This document shows positions 10,257-17,792 of a DNA stretch of 64,000 bases, in pieces. Position 1 is the first letter of the stretch, and each line of letters opens with the position of its first letter. Source of the stretch: Flavobacterium nackdongense (GTDB taxonomy: Bacteria; Bacteroidota; Bacteroidia; Flavobacteriales; Flavobacteriaceae). The notes beneath the pieces are model-generated. The model saw only the letters and a program-made list of their open reading frames with translations, did not search any database and was not told the origin of the DNA. Where the stretch lies: contig NZ_CP037933.1 of the NCBI RefSeq assembly GCF_004355225.1, positions 248,001 through 312,000 on the forward strand, written 5' to 3'. Made by a program: the position numbers and the translations under genes.

Positions 10257-10264
10257 TAATTTTG
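10257..10264 (+). promoter_or_regulatory. possible -7 box upstream of second sulfatase
   Basis: TAATTTTG fits the Bacteroidetes -7 consensus TANNTTTG and lies about 80 bases before the sulfatase start, in the 187-base gap after the PL6 gene. No convincing -33 element is seen. The call is weak, but the gap size does suggest a separate transcript for 10343-17461. Confidence 0.3.
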
Positions 10265-10342
10265 AACTATATTAATTTAAAGTTCTGCACTTTAAACCAA
10301 ATTCGATAAAAGTATTCATATAATAATTCTAACAATAAAAAA

Positions 10343-11971
10343 ATGAATAAAAGAGATATTGTTTTTCATTACTTGATTTTTGCCATTGCAATGGTAATTT
10401 CAGCACCTTCAGTGGCACAACAAAAAGCCAAACCCAATATTCTATTTATAGCCGTTGATGATTTAAAACCTATTTTGGGTTGCTATGGCAATACTTTGGT
10501 GAAAACACCTAATATTGACCGATTGGCCAAAATGGCAACGGTTTTCAACAGCAACTATTGCCAACAAGCTGTTTGCGGACCAACAAGAGCTAGCATAATG
10601 ACCGGAAAACGTCCAGATAATACTGGAGTTTGGGATCTTAAGACCGGAATGCGTGATGTACATCCTGATATTTTGAGTTTACCACAGCATTTAATTAGTC
10701 AGGGATACTCAACACAAGGAATTGGCAAAGTGTATGATACTCGCTGTGTCGATAAACAAATGGATGCACCCTCTTGGAGTGTTCCTTATTACAATTATTT
10801 CAAAACAGAAGAAAGATATTATCCTCAAGCATTAGGAGCACCCCTTAATGGGCAATACCAATCGCCTAAATCAAAAGAGTTAGCTGCAAAATTCAAAAAA
10901 GAGGCACAAGATAAAGGACTGAACGAAAAGGAAATTGAAGATTATGTTTCGAAATCCGTAAAACCCGCTGTTGAATGTGTTGATGTTCCTGACAATGCCT
11001 ATAATGACGGAGCAAATGCTTTGAGAGCTATTGAAATTTTAGAAAAACTCAAATCAGAAACGCAACCTTTCTTTTTTGCTGTTGGTTTTTCAAAACCACA
11101 TTTACCCTTTGTTGCGCCTAAAAAAAATTGGGATTTATATCAAAGAGAAGATATGCCTGTGGCTGCTTTTCAAGAACAACCCAAAAATAGTGTAGATGTA
11201 GCTTTTCATAATTCAGGCGAACTTAGAGCTTATACTGATATTCCTCCTTTATTGTCCTTTACAGACCAAAAAGAGTTTGGACTCACTTTGCCAATTGACA
11301 AGCAAAAAGAATTAATTCACGGTTATTATGCCGCCATTTCTTTTATGGATGCCCAAGTGGGTAAAGTATTAGATAAATTAGATGCTTTAGGATTAACAAA
11401 AAACACGATAATTGTGCTTTGGGGCGATCACGGTTGGCATTTGGGAGACCACAATCTTTGGTGCAAACACACAAATTTTGAGCAAGCGACTCGTACCCCT
11501 TTGCTTATTTCGGCTCCAGGAATTAAAGCTACGATTTCTAATGCACCTTCAGAATTTGTTGACGTTTTTCCAACGATATGCGACTTGGCTGGAGTGAAAA
11601 TTCCGGACGTTGTTGACGGAAAAAGTCTTAAACCTTTGATGGATAAAACAGCTCAATCGGTCAAAGAGTTCTCTATCAGTCAGTATCCTCGAAGCAGCAC
11701 TAAGAGCGAAACGGAGCGGCAAGGGTATGCTTCGTCAAAAGTGATGGGCTATTCTTTAAGAGACAAAAGATACCGATATACTATTTGGTTGGGAAATGAT
11801 TTTAGAAGTACTCAAGCTTTCGATGACAAATTAGTAGTTGGAATTGAGTTGTATGATTATAATAAAGATCCTAACGAAACAGTAAATGTAATAAACGATG
11901 CAGCATACCAATCCGTTGCAAAGGATTTAAAAGCTAAAATGCTTGATTATCTTAAGTCACAAGTAAAATAA
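10343..11971 (+). CDS. S1 sulfatase, iduronate-2-sulfatase-like (copy 2)
   Basis: This 542-residue sulfatase has a signal peptide (VISAPSVAQ), the formylglycine signature C78-G-P-T-R, N-terminal metal ligands in NILFIAVDDLKP, and GDHGWHLGDHNLW near residue 365. It is a close paralogue of the enzyme at 4892-6517. The most visible difference is the segment after GKRPD: NTGVWDLKTG here, YTKIWNLTTQ there. It also has a longer insertion around YYNYFKTEERYY. The paralogue pair flanks two beta-helix lyase genes, which suggests a duplication followed by specialisation for two sulfate positions. Activity depends on a formylglycine-generating or anaerobic maturation enzyme encoded elsewhere. Confidence 0.88.
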   Translation: MNKRDIVFHYLIFAIAMVISAPSVAQQKAKPNILFIAVDDLKPILGCYGNTLVKTPNIDRLAKMATVFNSNYCQQAVCGPTRASIMTGKRPDNTGVWDLKTGMRDVHPDILSLPQHLISQGYSTQGIGKVYDTRCVDKQMDAPSWSVPYYNYFKTEERYYPQALGAPLNGQYQSPKSKELAAKFKKEAQDKGLNEKEIEDYVSKSVKPAVECVDVPDNAYNDGANALRAIEILEKLKSETQPFFFAVGFSKPHLPFVAPKKNWDLYQREDMPVAAFQEQPKNSVDVAFHNSGELRAYTDIPPLLSFTDQKEFGLTLPIDKQKELIHGYYAAISFMDAQVGKVLDKLDALGLTKNTIIVLWGDHGWHLGDHNLWCKHTNFEQATRTPLLISAPGIKATISNAPSEFVDVFPTICDLAGVKIPDVVDGKSLKPLMDKTAQSVKEFSISQYPRSSTKSETERQGYASSKVMGYSLRDKRYRYTIWLGNDFRSTQAFDDKLVVGIELYDYNKDPNETVNVINDAAYQSVAKDLKAKMLDYLKSQVK

Positions 11972-12004
11972 CTAAGAGTACATTTGGATTAAAATAATAA
12001 TGAA

Positions 12005-13288
12005 ATGAGACTTGAAAGAATTTATTTTTTGGTATTGTGTTTAAGCTTGCTTTCTTTAAGTACAACTTTTGTTTATTCACAAAAACAGGCTAAGGTTATT
12101 TTTGCTGATGATTTTAAGACCGATACCAAGTTATGGGTTTCAGAATTTGAACAAGATGCTACTTCTTCGATGCTAATCAATCAAGGAAAATTGGAAGTAA
12201 TTGCTACTGCAGGAGGAACAGTATGGTTCAGAAATAAATTGAAAGGGAATGTAATGATTACCTACAATGCCACATTGGTTGATGTAGGCGGAAAAAACGA
12301 CAGGGTTTCTGATATGAACACCTTTTGGATGGCAAGTAATCCAATTTCTGAGAATATAAATAATCAAAGCGGAAAATTCGAATCTTATGACAATCTTCAT
12401 TTGTATTATGCAGGAATTGGAGGACACAATAATGAAACCACTCGATTCCGAAAATATACCGGAAATGGGCAAAAAGCGATTTTAAAAGAATACACGGATA
12501 AAGAGCATTTGCTAGTTGGTAATAAAAAATATGCCATAAAAATAATTGTCAATAACGGTCTCATTCAATATTTTGTAAATGACAATTTGTTTTGGGAATA
12601 CAAAGATGATGCCCCTTATAAAGAAGGGTATTTTGGTTTTCGAACCTATAAGAGTCACCATATTTATGAGGATTTCAAAGTATATCAATTGAATGAAGCG
12701 AAATCAGTAAGTAAAGATTCTATTGCATTGGAAAACGATTATGTTAGAGTGATGAAAAATGCAACTGTCAATACAGCAACGGATGCTGCTCTTTTTGGCA
12801 AAAGATTAATTGTTGCCTTAACTCCGTTTGAATGTAAAAGTACCGCAGGAATAAAGACATTAAATAGAGGAGAAATTGCAGTTTTTAACCCAGAAGAATC
12901 CTATTCAATACCAAAAGGAGATTTTTTTGAAGTCGCTTTTAAGCTTTCGCACCCTCAACCCAAAGGTCCGGAAGTATGGCTAGAACCACTAAAAAATAAA
13001 ATTGTTTATGAAGATGAATTGTTTCGGGTTTTTGAAGAGAGGCTTGCTGCCGGTGATACTCGAGAACTTCACAGTCATTCGCAACGCGTGGTAGTTCGTC
13101 TGAACAAGGTGCAATTGACAGATCCAAGATATAAACCCAACGGCGCACCAGGCGAAGGAATTCAGGTGCCAAATACCGTAAAATTTGCAGAGCCAATGGT
13201 GCATGTGGTAAAAAATTTAAGTACAGATACGGCGCTTTTTAATATCATAATTGAATTTAAAACACCTATTTACAACAACAAAAAATGA
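12005..13288 (+). CDS. exported DUF6250-like jelly-roll plus cupin-like protein
   Basis: The 427-residue product has a signal peptide (TTFVYSQ). Its N-terminal half (about 30-235) resembles DUF6250/LamG-type beta-sandwich proteins: it opens FADDFKTD and includes NTFWMAS and GYFGFRTYKSHHIYEDF. The C-terminal half (about 240-420) has repeated cupin-like strands with a His-rich stretch (ELHSHSQRVVV) and a final LFNIIIEFK strand. DUF6250-type domains are often linked to polysaccharide binding or degradation. The cupin-like part could bind a metal and act on a sugar acid. I know no characterised protein with this pairing. Its stop codon overlaps the start of the following PL6 gene by four bases (ATGA), so the two are translationally coupled. 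Confidence 0.6.
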   Translation: MRLERIYFLVLCLSLLSLSTTFVYSQKQAKVIFADDFKTDTKLWVSEFEQDATSSMLINQGKLEVIATAGGTVWFRNKLKGNVMITYNATLVDVGGKNDRVSDMNTFWMASNPISENINNQSGKFESYDNLHLYYAGIGGHNNETTRFRKYTGNGQKAILKEYTDKEHLLVGNKKYAIKIIVNNGLIQYFVNDNLFWEYKDDAPYKEGYFGFRTYKSHHIYEDFKVYQLNEAKSVSKDSIALENDYVRVMKNATVNTATDAALFGKRLIVALTPFECKSTAGIKTLNRGEIAVFNPEESYSIPKGDFFEVAFKLSHPQPKGPEVWLEPLKNKIVYEDELFRVFEERLAAGDTRELHSHSQRVVVRLNKVQLTDPRYKPNGAPGEGIQVPNTVKFAEPMVHVVKNLSTDTALFNIIIEFKTPIYNNKK

Positions 13289-14844
13289 AAAATAAATATA
13301 TTTTAATACCCTGCATAGGACTTTTATTTAGCTGTTTAGCCTTTTGTTTGAATGCTAAATCGATTAATCAAGTGCAAAAAGTCAATTCCCCTGGTAAAGA
13401 AATTTTGGTTACAACCCAAACCGAACTGTATTCGGCTATTGCTTCGGCAAAACCTGGTGATGTAATCGTGATGAAAGATGGAGTTTGGACTGATGTAGTT
13501 ATAAATTTTAATTCAATTGCAAGCAGCACCGAGTCGATAACGTTACGTGCACAAATCCCAGGAAAAGTGGTTTTAAACGGAGGTTCAAAACTTATTTTTT
13601 CAAAACCCAATCTAGTTGTTCAAGGTCTTTTATTTAAAAAAGGAGTGATTACCAAAAAAGATGCTTCGGTTATTAGTTTTGAATCTGAAAATTGTAGGCT
13701 AACCAATTCGGGCATCATAGATTACAACCCTGCCGATTTTAACACTGAATATTATTGGGTACTTTTTAATGGCAGTCACAATAGAGTAGATCATTGTTAT
13801 TTTACCGGTAAAAGCAACAAGCAACCGGTAATGCAAAACGGGGAAGAAAACGCCCGATACAATAAAGTCGACCGATGCTACATCAAAGACATTCCTTATG
13901 TAGCAAAAGCAAATGGACGAGAGATATTGAGAATATTTGGCTACGGACACGCAGACCAACCCGGAGATGATGGTGCTTATTTCACTGTGGAATATAACCT
14001 ATTTGATCACGCTCACGGGGAAGGAACAGAAATTGTTTCCTTGAAATCAAATCATAATATCGTTCGTTATAATACGGTAATTGCTTCAAGAGGTGGCCTT
14101 GTCGGTCGAAGAGGGAAGTTCAACACTTTCGAAGGAAATTTTGTCTTTGGAAAAGGAGAACCAGGCACCTCTGGAATTCGAGTTGCTGGTCCTTTTCATA
14201 GAGTCATCAATAATTATGTGGCTGATGTAACTGAAGATGGACTGCGATTGATTGCCGGGGAATATTATGAGAAAAGTTTAACCGGAAATTTTGCTGCCAA
14301 GAAGAAAAACTTACCCAAATACCTGCAGGTTCAAGATTGTTATATTGCTCAAAATACCTTTGTCAATTGTGGTGAAAACGGAATAAATATAGGTTTTAAT
14401 TATAAAAATCAATGGCCTAGTCTGCAAATGGTTTTGTTCCCTGAAAATAACAAATTTGTTAATAATTTGGTTTATAACTGCAAAGGAAATGCCATTAATA
14501 TTGAAGTTTTAGACACAACAACTCCTTTAGATGTGTTTCATTTTAAGCCTAACTTTTTTGAATCCAACTTGGTTTTCGGGTCAAAAATTTGCAATGTTTC
14601 ACTTCCTTCCGGAATTATAAAAAGTGATCCAAAATTGAAATTAGGAAGCGATGGATTGTACCGATTAGTATCTAAAAGTCCTGCTATCAATAATGGTGCT
14701 GACTCAGATGCAAAAGATGATTTTGAGGGTAGTTTGAGAGATGCTAAAAGAGATATTGGTGCACAGGAATTTGGTACAGTTACACCTGTACGCCATCCTT
14801 TGACTCCAAATGAAGTGGGGCCAGACTGGATGTTAAAAAAATAA
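13285..14844 (+). CDS. PL6 family lyase (variant active site, no T9SS domain)
   Basis: This 519-residue protein has a signal peptide (MKNKYILIPC...NAKS) and a single PL6 beta-helix. The catalytic pair is recognisable as Lys254 in SLKSN and Arg275 in VGRRGK, 21 residues apart as in characterised PL6 enzymes. The position after Arg is Arg, not the His of typical alginate-active members (LRHG). The calcium-site Glu context (EGTEIVS) is kept. It ends without a sorting domain, so it probably works in the periplasm or as a membrane-anchored enzyme on imported oligosaccharides. It overlaps the upstream jelly-roll/cupin gene by 4 bases and is followed after 24 bases by a PL38-like gene. Confidence 0.82.
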   Translation: MKNKYILIPCIGLLFSCLAFCLNAKSINQVQKVNSPGKEILVTTQTELYSAIASAKPGDVIVMKDGVWTDVVINFNSIASSTESITLRAQIPGKVVLNGGSKLIFSKPNLVVQGLLFKKGVITKKDASVISFESENCRLTNSGIIDYNPADFNTEYYWVLFNGSHNRVDHCYFTGKSNKQPVMQNGEENARYNKVDRCYIKDIPYVAKANGREILRIFGYGHADQPGDDGAYFTVEYNLFDHAHGEGTEIVSLKSNHNIVRYNTVIASRGGLVGRRGKFNTFEGNFVFGKGEPGTSGIRVAGPFHRVINNYVADVTEDGLRLIAGEYYEKSLTGNFAAKKKNLPKYLQVQDCYIAQNTFVNCGENGINIGFNYKNQWPSLQMVLFPENNKFVNNLVYNCKGNAINIEVLDTTTPLDVFHFKPNFFESNLVFGSKICNVSLPSGIIKSDPKLKLGSDGLYRLVSKSPAINNGADSDAKDDFEGSLRDAKRDIGAQEFGTVTPVRHPLTPNEVGPDWMLKK

Positions 14845-14868
14845 AAATTCCTCATTCAAATAATCAAG

Positions 14869-16089
14869 ATGAAAACAACGAAATATGCCATTTTTCTTTT
14901 ATTCTGTAATTCTTTTTTAGGAGTTTTTGCTCAGGAGGTAAAGGATTCTCCAACTTATTTTCCCAAAACTTTTGTTCTGAAAGGCGAGGCATTAGATCGG
15001 AATTACCAATTAATAAAAGCCAACGATATAGACAAAGCCAAAGCATTGAAAAGCTTATTGTCTGATGCGGATAAAATTATCAAGGAAGGAAAAATGTATT
15101 CTGTGATGAACAAAAAACAGCTGCCTCCTAGTGGTGACAAACACGATTATATGAGTACAGGGCCATATTGGTGGCCGGATCCGAGCAAACCCGACGGATT
15201 GCCTTATATTCGAAAAGATGGTTTGAGAAATCCAACTTATTTTGATATTAGTGATACTTCGGAATTAGATAAAGTAGAGGACGAGTCAGAAAAATTGGCA
15301 TTGGCTTATTATTTCAGTAAAGATGTCAAATATGCAAAATTCGCTTCAAAATTGATACGAACTTGGTTTTTGGATGCAGCTACACGACAAAATCCAAACC
15401 TCAAGTTTGGTCAGGGCATTCCAGGTAAAAATGATGGAAGAGGGATAGGTATTATTGAAACGAGAGAGCTATTTCGTGTCGTTGATGCCGCAATATTGTT
15501 GCAAGATTCGAATGAATGGACTAAGGAAAATCATCTTGAACTCCAAAAATGGTTTTCGGATTATTTGACTTGGCTTACCACAAGTACAATTGGCAAAGAC
15601 GAGGCTGATGAACATAATAATCACGGAACCCATTACAGCGTTCAAGTAATAAACTATGCCCTTTTTACAGGACGGACCGAAATTGCTGTAGCGGAAATTG
15701 AAGTTTTCAAAAAACGAATGGAAAGCCAAATTAAATCGGATGGCAGCCAGCCTTTTGAATTGGAAAGAACCAAATCTTGGGATTATGTCAACATGAATTT
15801 AGATGGGTATTTTTTAGTGGCTCAATTGGCCGAAAATAGGAATATTAATCTTTGGCAGTATGAAACCAAAGAAGGGGCAACTATGAAAAAATGTGTCGAT
15901 TGGATGCTTCCATACTTGAAAAAAGAAAAAAAATGGGAGTATGAACAAATTAAAGATTTTGGATACCGTGAAACTGTTCGCATCCTGAAAATTGCTGCTC
16001 AACACTATTCGAATCCAATGTATGACTCCTTGGCGAGAGCGATTGACATTAAAACGTATCAATTCGATTTTAACCAACTTGCTTTATAA
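14869..16089 (+). CDS. PL38-like alginate/glucuronan lyase, periplasmic
   Basis: This 406-residue member of the PF05426 alginate-lyase superfamily has a signal peptide (SFLGVFAQ). Characteristic motifs are STGPYWWPDPSKPDG, PYIRKDG, NPNLKFGQGIPG, GRGIGIIET, the Asn-His motif NNHGTHYSVQ, and QPFELERTKSWDY. It is closer to the classical family pattern than the copy at 3685-4857, which has SVCW in place of THYS. Expected activity is endo- or exolytic beta-elimination of a uronan (alginate or glucuronan). No lipobox is present, so a soluble periplasmic enzyme is likely. It lies 25 bases upstream of a third sulfatase. Confidence 0.82.
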   Translation: MKTTKYAIFLLFCNSFLGVFAQEVKDSPTYFPKTFVLKGEALDRNYQLIKANDIDKAKALKSLLSDADKIIKEGKMYSVMNKKQLPPSGDKHDYMSTGPYWWPDPSKPDGLPYIRKDGLRNPTYFDISDTSELDKVEDESEKLALAYYFSKDVKYAKFASKLIRTWFLDAATRQNPNLKFGQGIPGKNDGRGIGIIETRELFRVVDAAILLQDSNEWTKENHLELQKWFSDYLTWLTTSTIGKDEADEHNNHGTHYSVQVINYALFTGRTEIAVAEIEVFKKRMESQIKSDGSQPFELERTKSWDYVNMNLDGYFLVAQLAENRNINLWQYETKEGATMKKCVDWMLPYLKKEKKWEYEQIKDFGYRETVRILKIAAQHYSNPMYDSLARAIDIKTYQFDFNQLAL

Positions 16090-16114
16090 AAACAAAACGA
16101 ATAAATACAAAACG

Positions 16115-17461
16115 ATGAAAAAAGCACTCTATCTAGCAATACTTTTACTATTTATCGCCATTAGCGGTGTTTCTGGGCAGAATAAAAAAGCGAAAAGTAG
16201 TTCTAAACCCAATATTATTTTTATTCTAGCCGATGATTTAGGGATAGGTGATGTGAGTTGCTACGGTTCTGACAATAACAAAACGCCTATTATCGACAAA
16301 TTAGCAGCAGAAGGAATGCGTTTCCAACACGCTTATACGGCACCATTATGTGGACCTTCTAGATCCAGAATTCTTACCGGTCGCTATGCTTTTAGAACTG
16401 GAGCCGTAAACCAAGATCGAGTAGGAGAAATAAAACCTGAAAATGAGGTAATGATTCCAGCTGTATTGAAATCGGCGGGTTATACGAGCGCATTGGTAGG
16501 GAAGTGGAGCCAGTTTGGGTTAACCCCAAAGGATTTTGGTTTTGATGATTATATTACTTTTCAAGGGAGTGGTGTTTATTGGAGCAAAGAAAAAGCAAAG
16601 GCATCAACCTATACCGAGAATGGTATCGAAAAACCCTTGAATACAGGTGTTTATATGCCAGATTTAATGCACAACCATTTGGTCGATTTTTTGACAGTCA
16701 ATAAAAATAAACCTTTCTTTTTGTACTATTCGATGGTACACGTACATTCACTGATACAGCCAACACCCGATAGTAAACCCGGTAGTGATTTGTATGCCGA
16801 CAATACTACTTATATGGACAAGTTAGTAGGAAAACTATTGGCAACATTAGACGATTTGAAATTAAGAGAAAATACCCTGATTGTTTTTATGGGGGATAAT
16901 GGTACTGCAAACCAGTATGCTGCAAGAGGAACCATTGGAGGCAAAGCACTTTCAGGAAAAAAAGGTACGATGCTGGAGTGTGGCAGTTTAGTGCCCACTA
17001 TTGCAAGCTGGCCAGGAGTTATAAAAGCCGGACAAGTCAATACTGATTTGATTGATTCGAGTGATTTATTGCCCACTTTTGCTGAGGTTTGCGGAGCTCC
17101 ATTGCCTACTAAAAACATTTTGGACGGTCGTAGCTTCTTGCCTCAATTAAAAGGCAGAAAAGGGAATCCAAAAGAATATATTTTTATGGAATTAGGAAAC
17201 AAATGGTATGTTCGTAGTGCCAAATGGAAACTGAACAGAGCAGGAGAACTTTTTGATATGACGAATGCTCCTTTCGAAGAAAAACTAGTTGCTGATTATG
17301 CTAATAATCCAGAGGCTAGCGCTGCATATGCACGTTTGCAAGCTGTATTAAAAGAATTAGCTCCTGAAAAAGGAATTCTAGATGATGGAGATGGCAGTGG
17401 CCGACACGCAAGTAATGTAAACAAGAAAAAAGGGGCCAAAGAGGATAAGGATTCAGAATAG
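16115..17461 (+). CDS. S1 sulfatase, arylsulfatase A/GALNS-like
   Basis: This 448-residue sulfatase differs from the two iduronate-sulfatase-like copies. It opens PNIIFILADDLGIGD and carries the classical signature C79-G-P-S-R-S-R-I-L-T-G. Other features are GKWSQFG, VFMGDNGTA and a Lys-rich, acidic C-terminal tail. I start it at the ATG at 16115 because this gives a proper signal peptide (LLLFIAISGVSGQ). The longer frame back to 15992 would only overlap the upstream lyase. The family desulfates galactose, N-acetylgalactosamine, fucose or other sugars, and the target here is unknown. It closes the region A run and is followed by a 331-base gap with a new promoter. Confidence 0.87.
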   Translation: MKKALYLAILLLFIAISGVSGQNKKAKSSSKPNIIFILADDLGIGDVSCYGSDNNKTPIIDKLAAEGMRFQHAYTAPLCGPSRSRILTGRYAFRTGAVNQDRVGEIKPENEVMIPAVLKSAGYTSALVGKWSQFGLTPKDFGFDDYITFQGSGVYWSKEKAKASTYTENGIEKPLNTGVYMPDLMHNHLVDFLTVNKNKPFFLYYSMVHVHSLIQPTPDSKPGSDLYADNTTYMDKLVGKLLATLDDLKLRENTLIVFMGDNGTANQYAARGTIGGKALSGKKGTMLECGSLVPTIASWPGVIKAGQVNTDLIDSSDLLPTFAEVCGAPLPTKNILDGRSFLPQLKGRKGNPKEYIFMELGNKWYVRSAKWKLNRAGELFDMTNAPFEEKLVADYANNPEASAAYARLQAVLKELAPEKGILDDGDGSGRHASNVNKKKGAKEDKDSE

Positions 17462-17792
17462 GTGTCGGAACATCAGTTAAGGTAAAAACTACCGAAGAAA
17501 TGTAATTACGTTGCGATTCTGCGGTTTGTTTTTAGAAATAGTTTTGGTTGTTCAATTTTGGGGATTTAAGAACCTTTCACTAATCATTATAAAATTGTAT
17601 TTATTCAAACTAATAAAAAGAATGTTTGATAATCCTTAAAACAGTTAAAATTGGACGATTTTACCCCCTATTTAGGATTTTTATGTTTATCGTTAGTTTT
17701 AAATTTGTATAGATATATCGATATAGTTGATTAATGTTATGAAATAGAATTCATTACAGATTAATATTTATAAAAACCAAAAAACTATTATT
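17462..17792. other. intergenic region between region A operon and T9SS protein
   Basis: This 331-base gap has no plausible gene. Its first half shows no clear terminator. Its second half holds the 40-nt motif at 17651-17690 and the -7 box TAAATTTG at 17700-17707, which are listed separately. No TTGG-N4-CCAA operator is present. Confidence 0.7.
17651..17707 (+). promoter_or_regulatory. 40-nt activator-type motif plus -7 box (promoter of 17793)
   Basis: A 40-nt stretch beginning TTGGACGATTTTACCCC and ending TTTAT is followed, nine bases later, by TAAATTTG, a perfect Bacteroidetes -7 element. The same motif (31 of 40 identical, no gaps) with the same nine-base spacing to a -7 box occurs at 22293-22349 before susC. 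Fixed spacing upstream of the box fits an activator site. The binding protein is not in the window. Confidence 0.7.

Noticed and set aside
8431..14844. Calling region A PL6 genes chondroitinase B
   Set aside because: The PL6 family name covers dermatan-sulfate and alginate enzymes. Sequence alone gives no support for the former.
15992..16114. Longer sulfatase frame starting inside the PL38-like gene
   Set aside because: It overlaps the upstream lyase by about 100 bases and lacks a signal peptide at its start. The ATG at 16115 begins the signal peptide.
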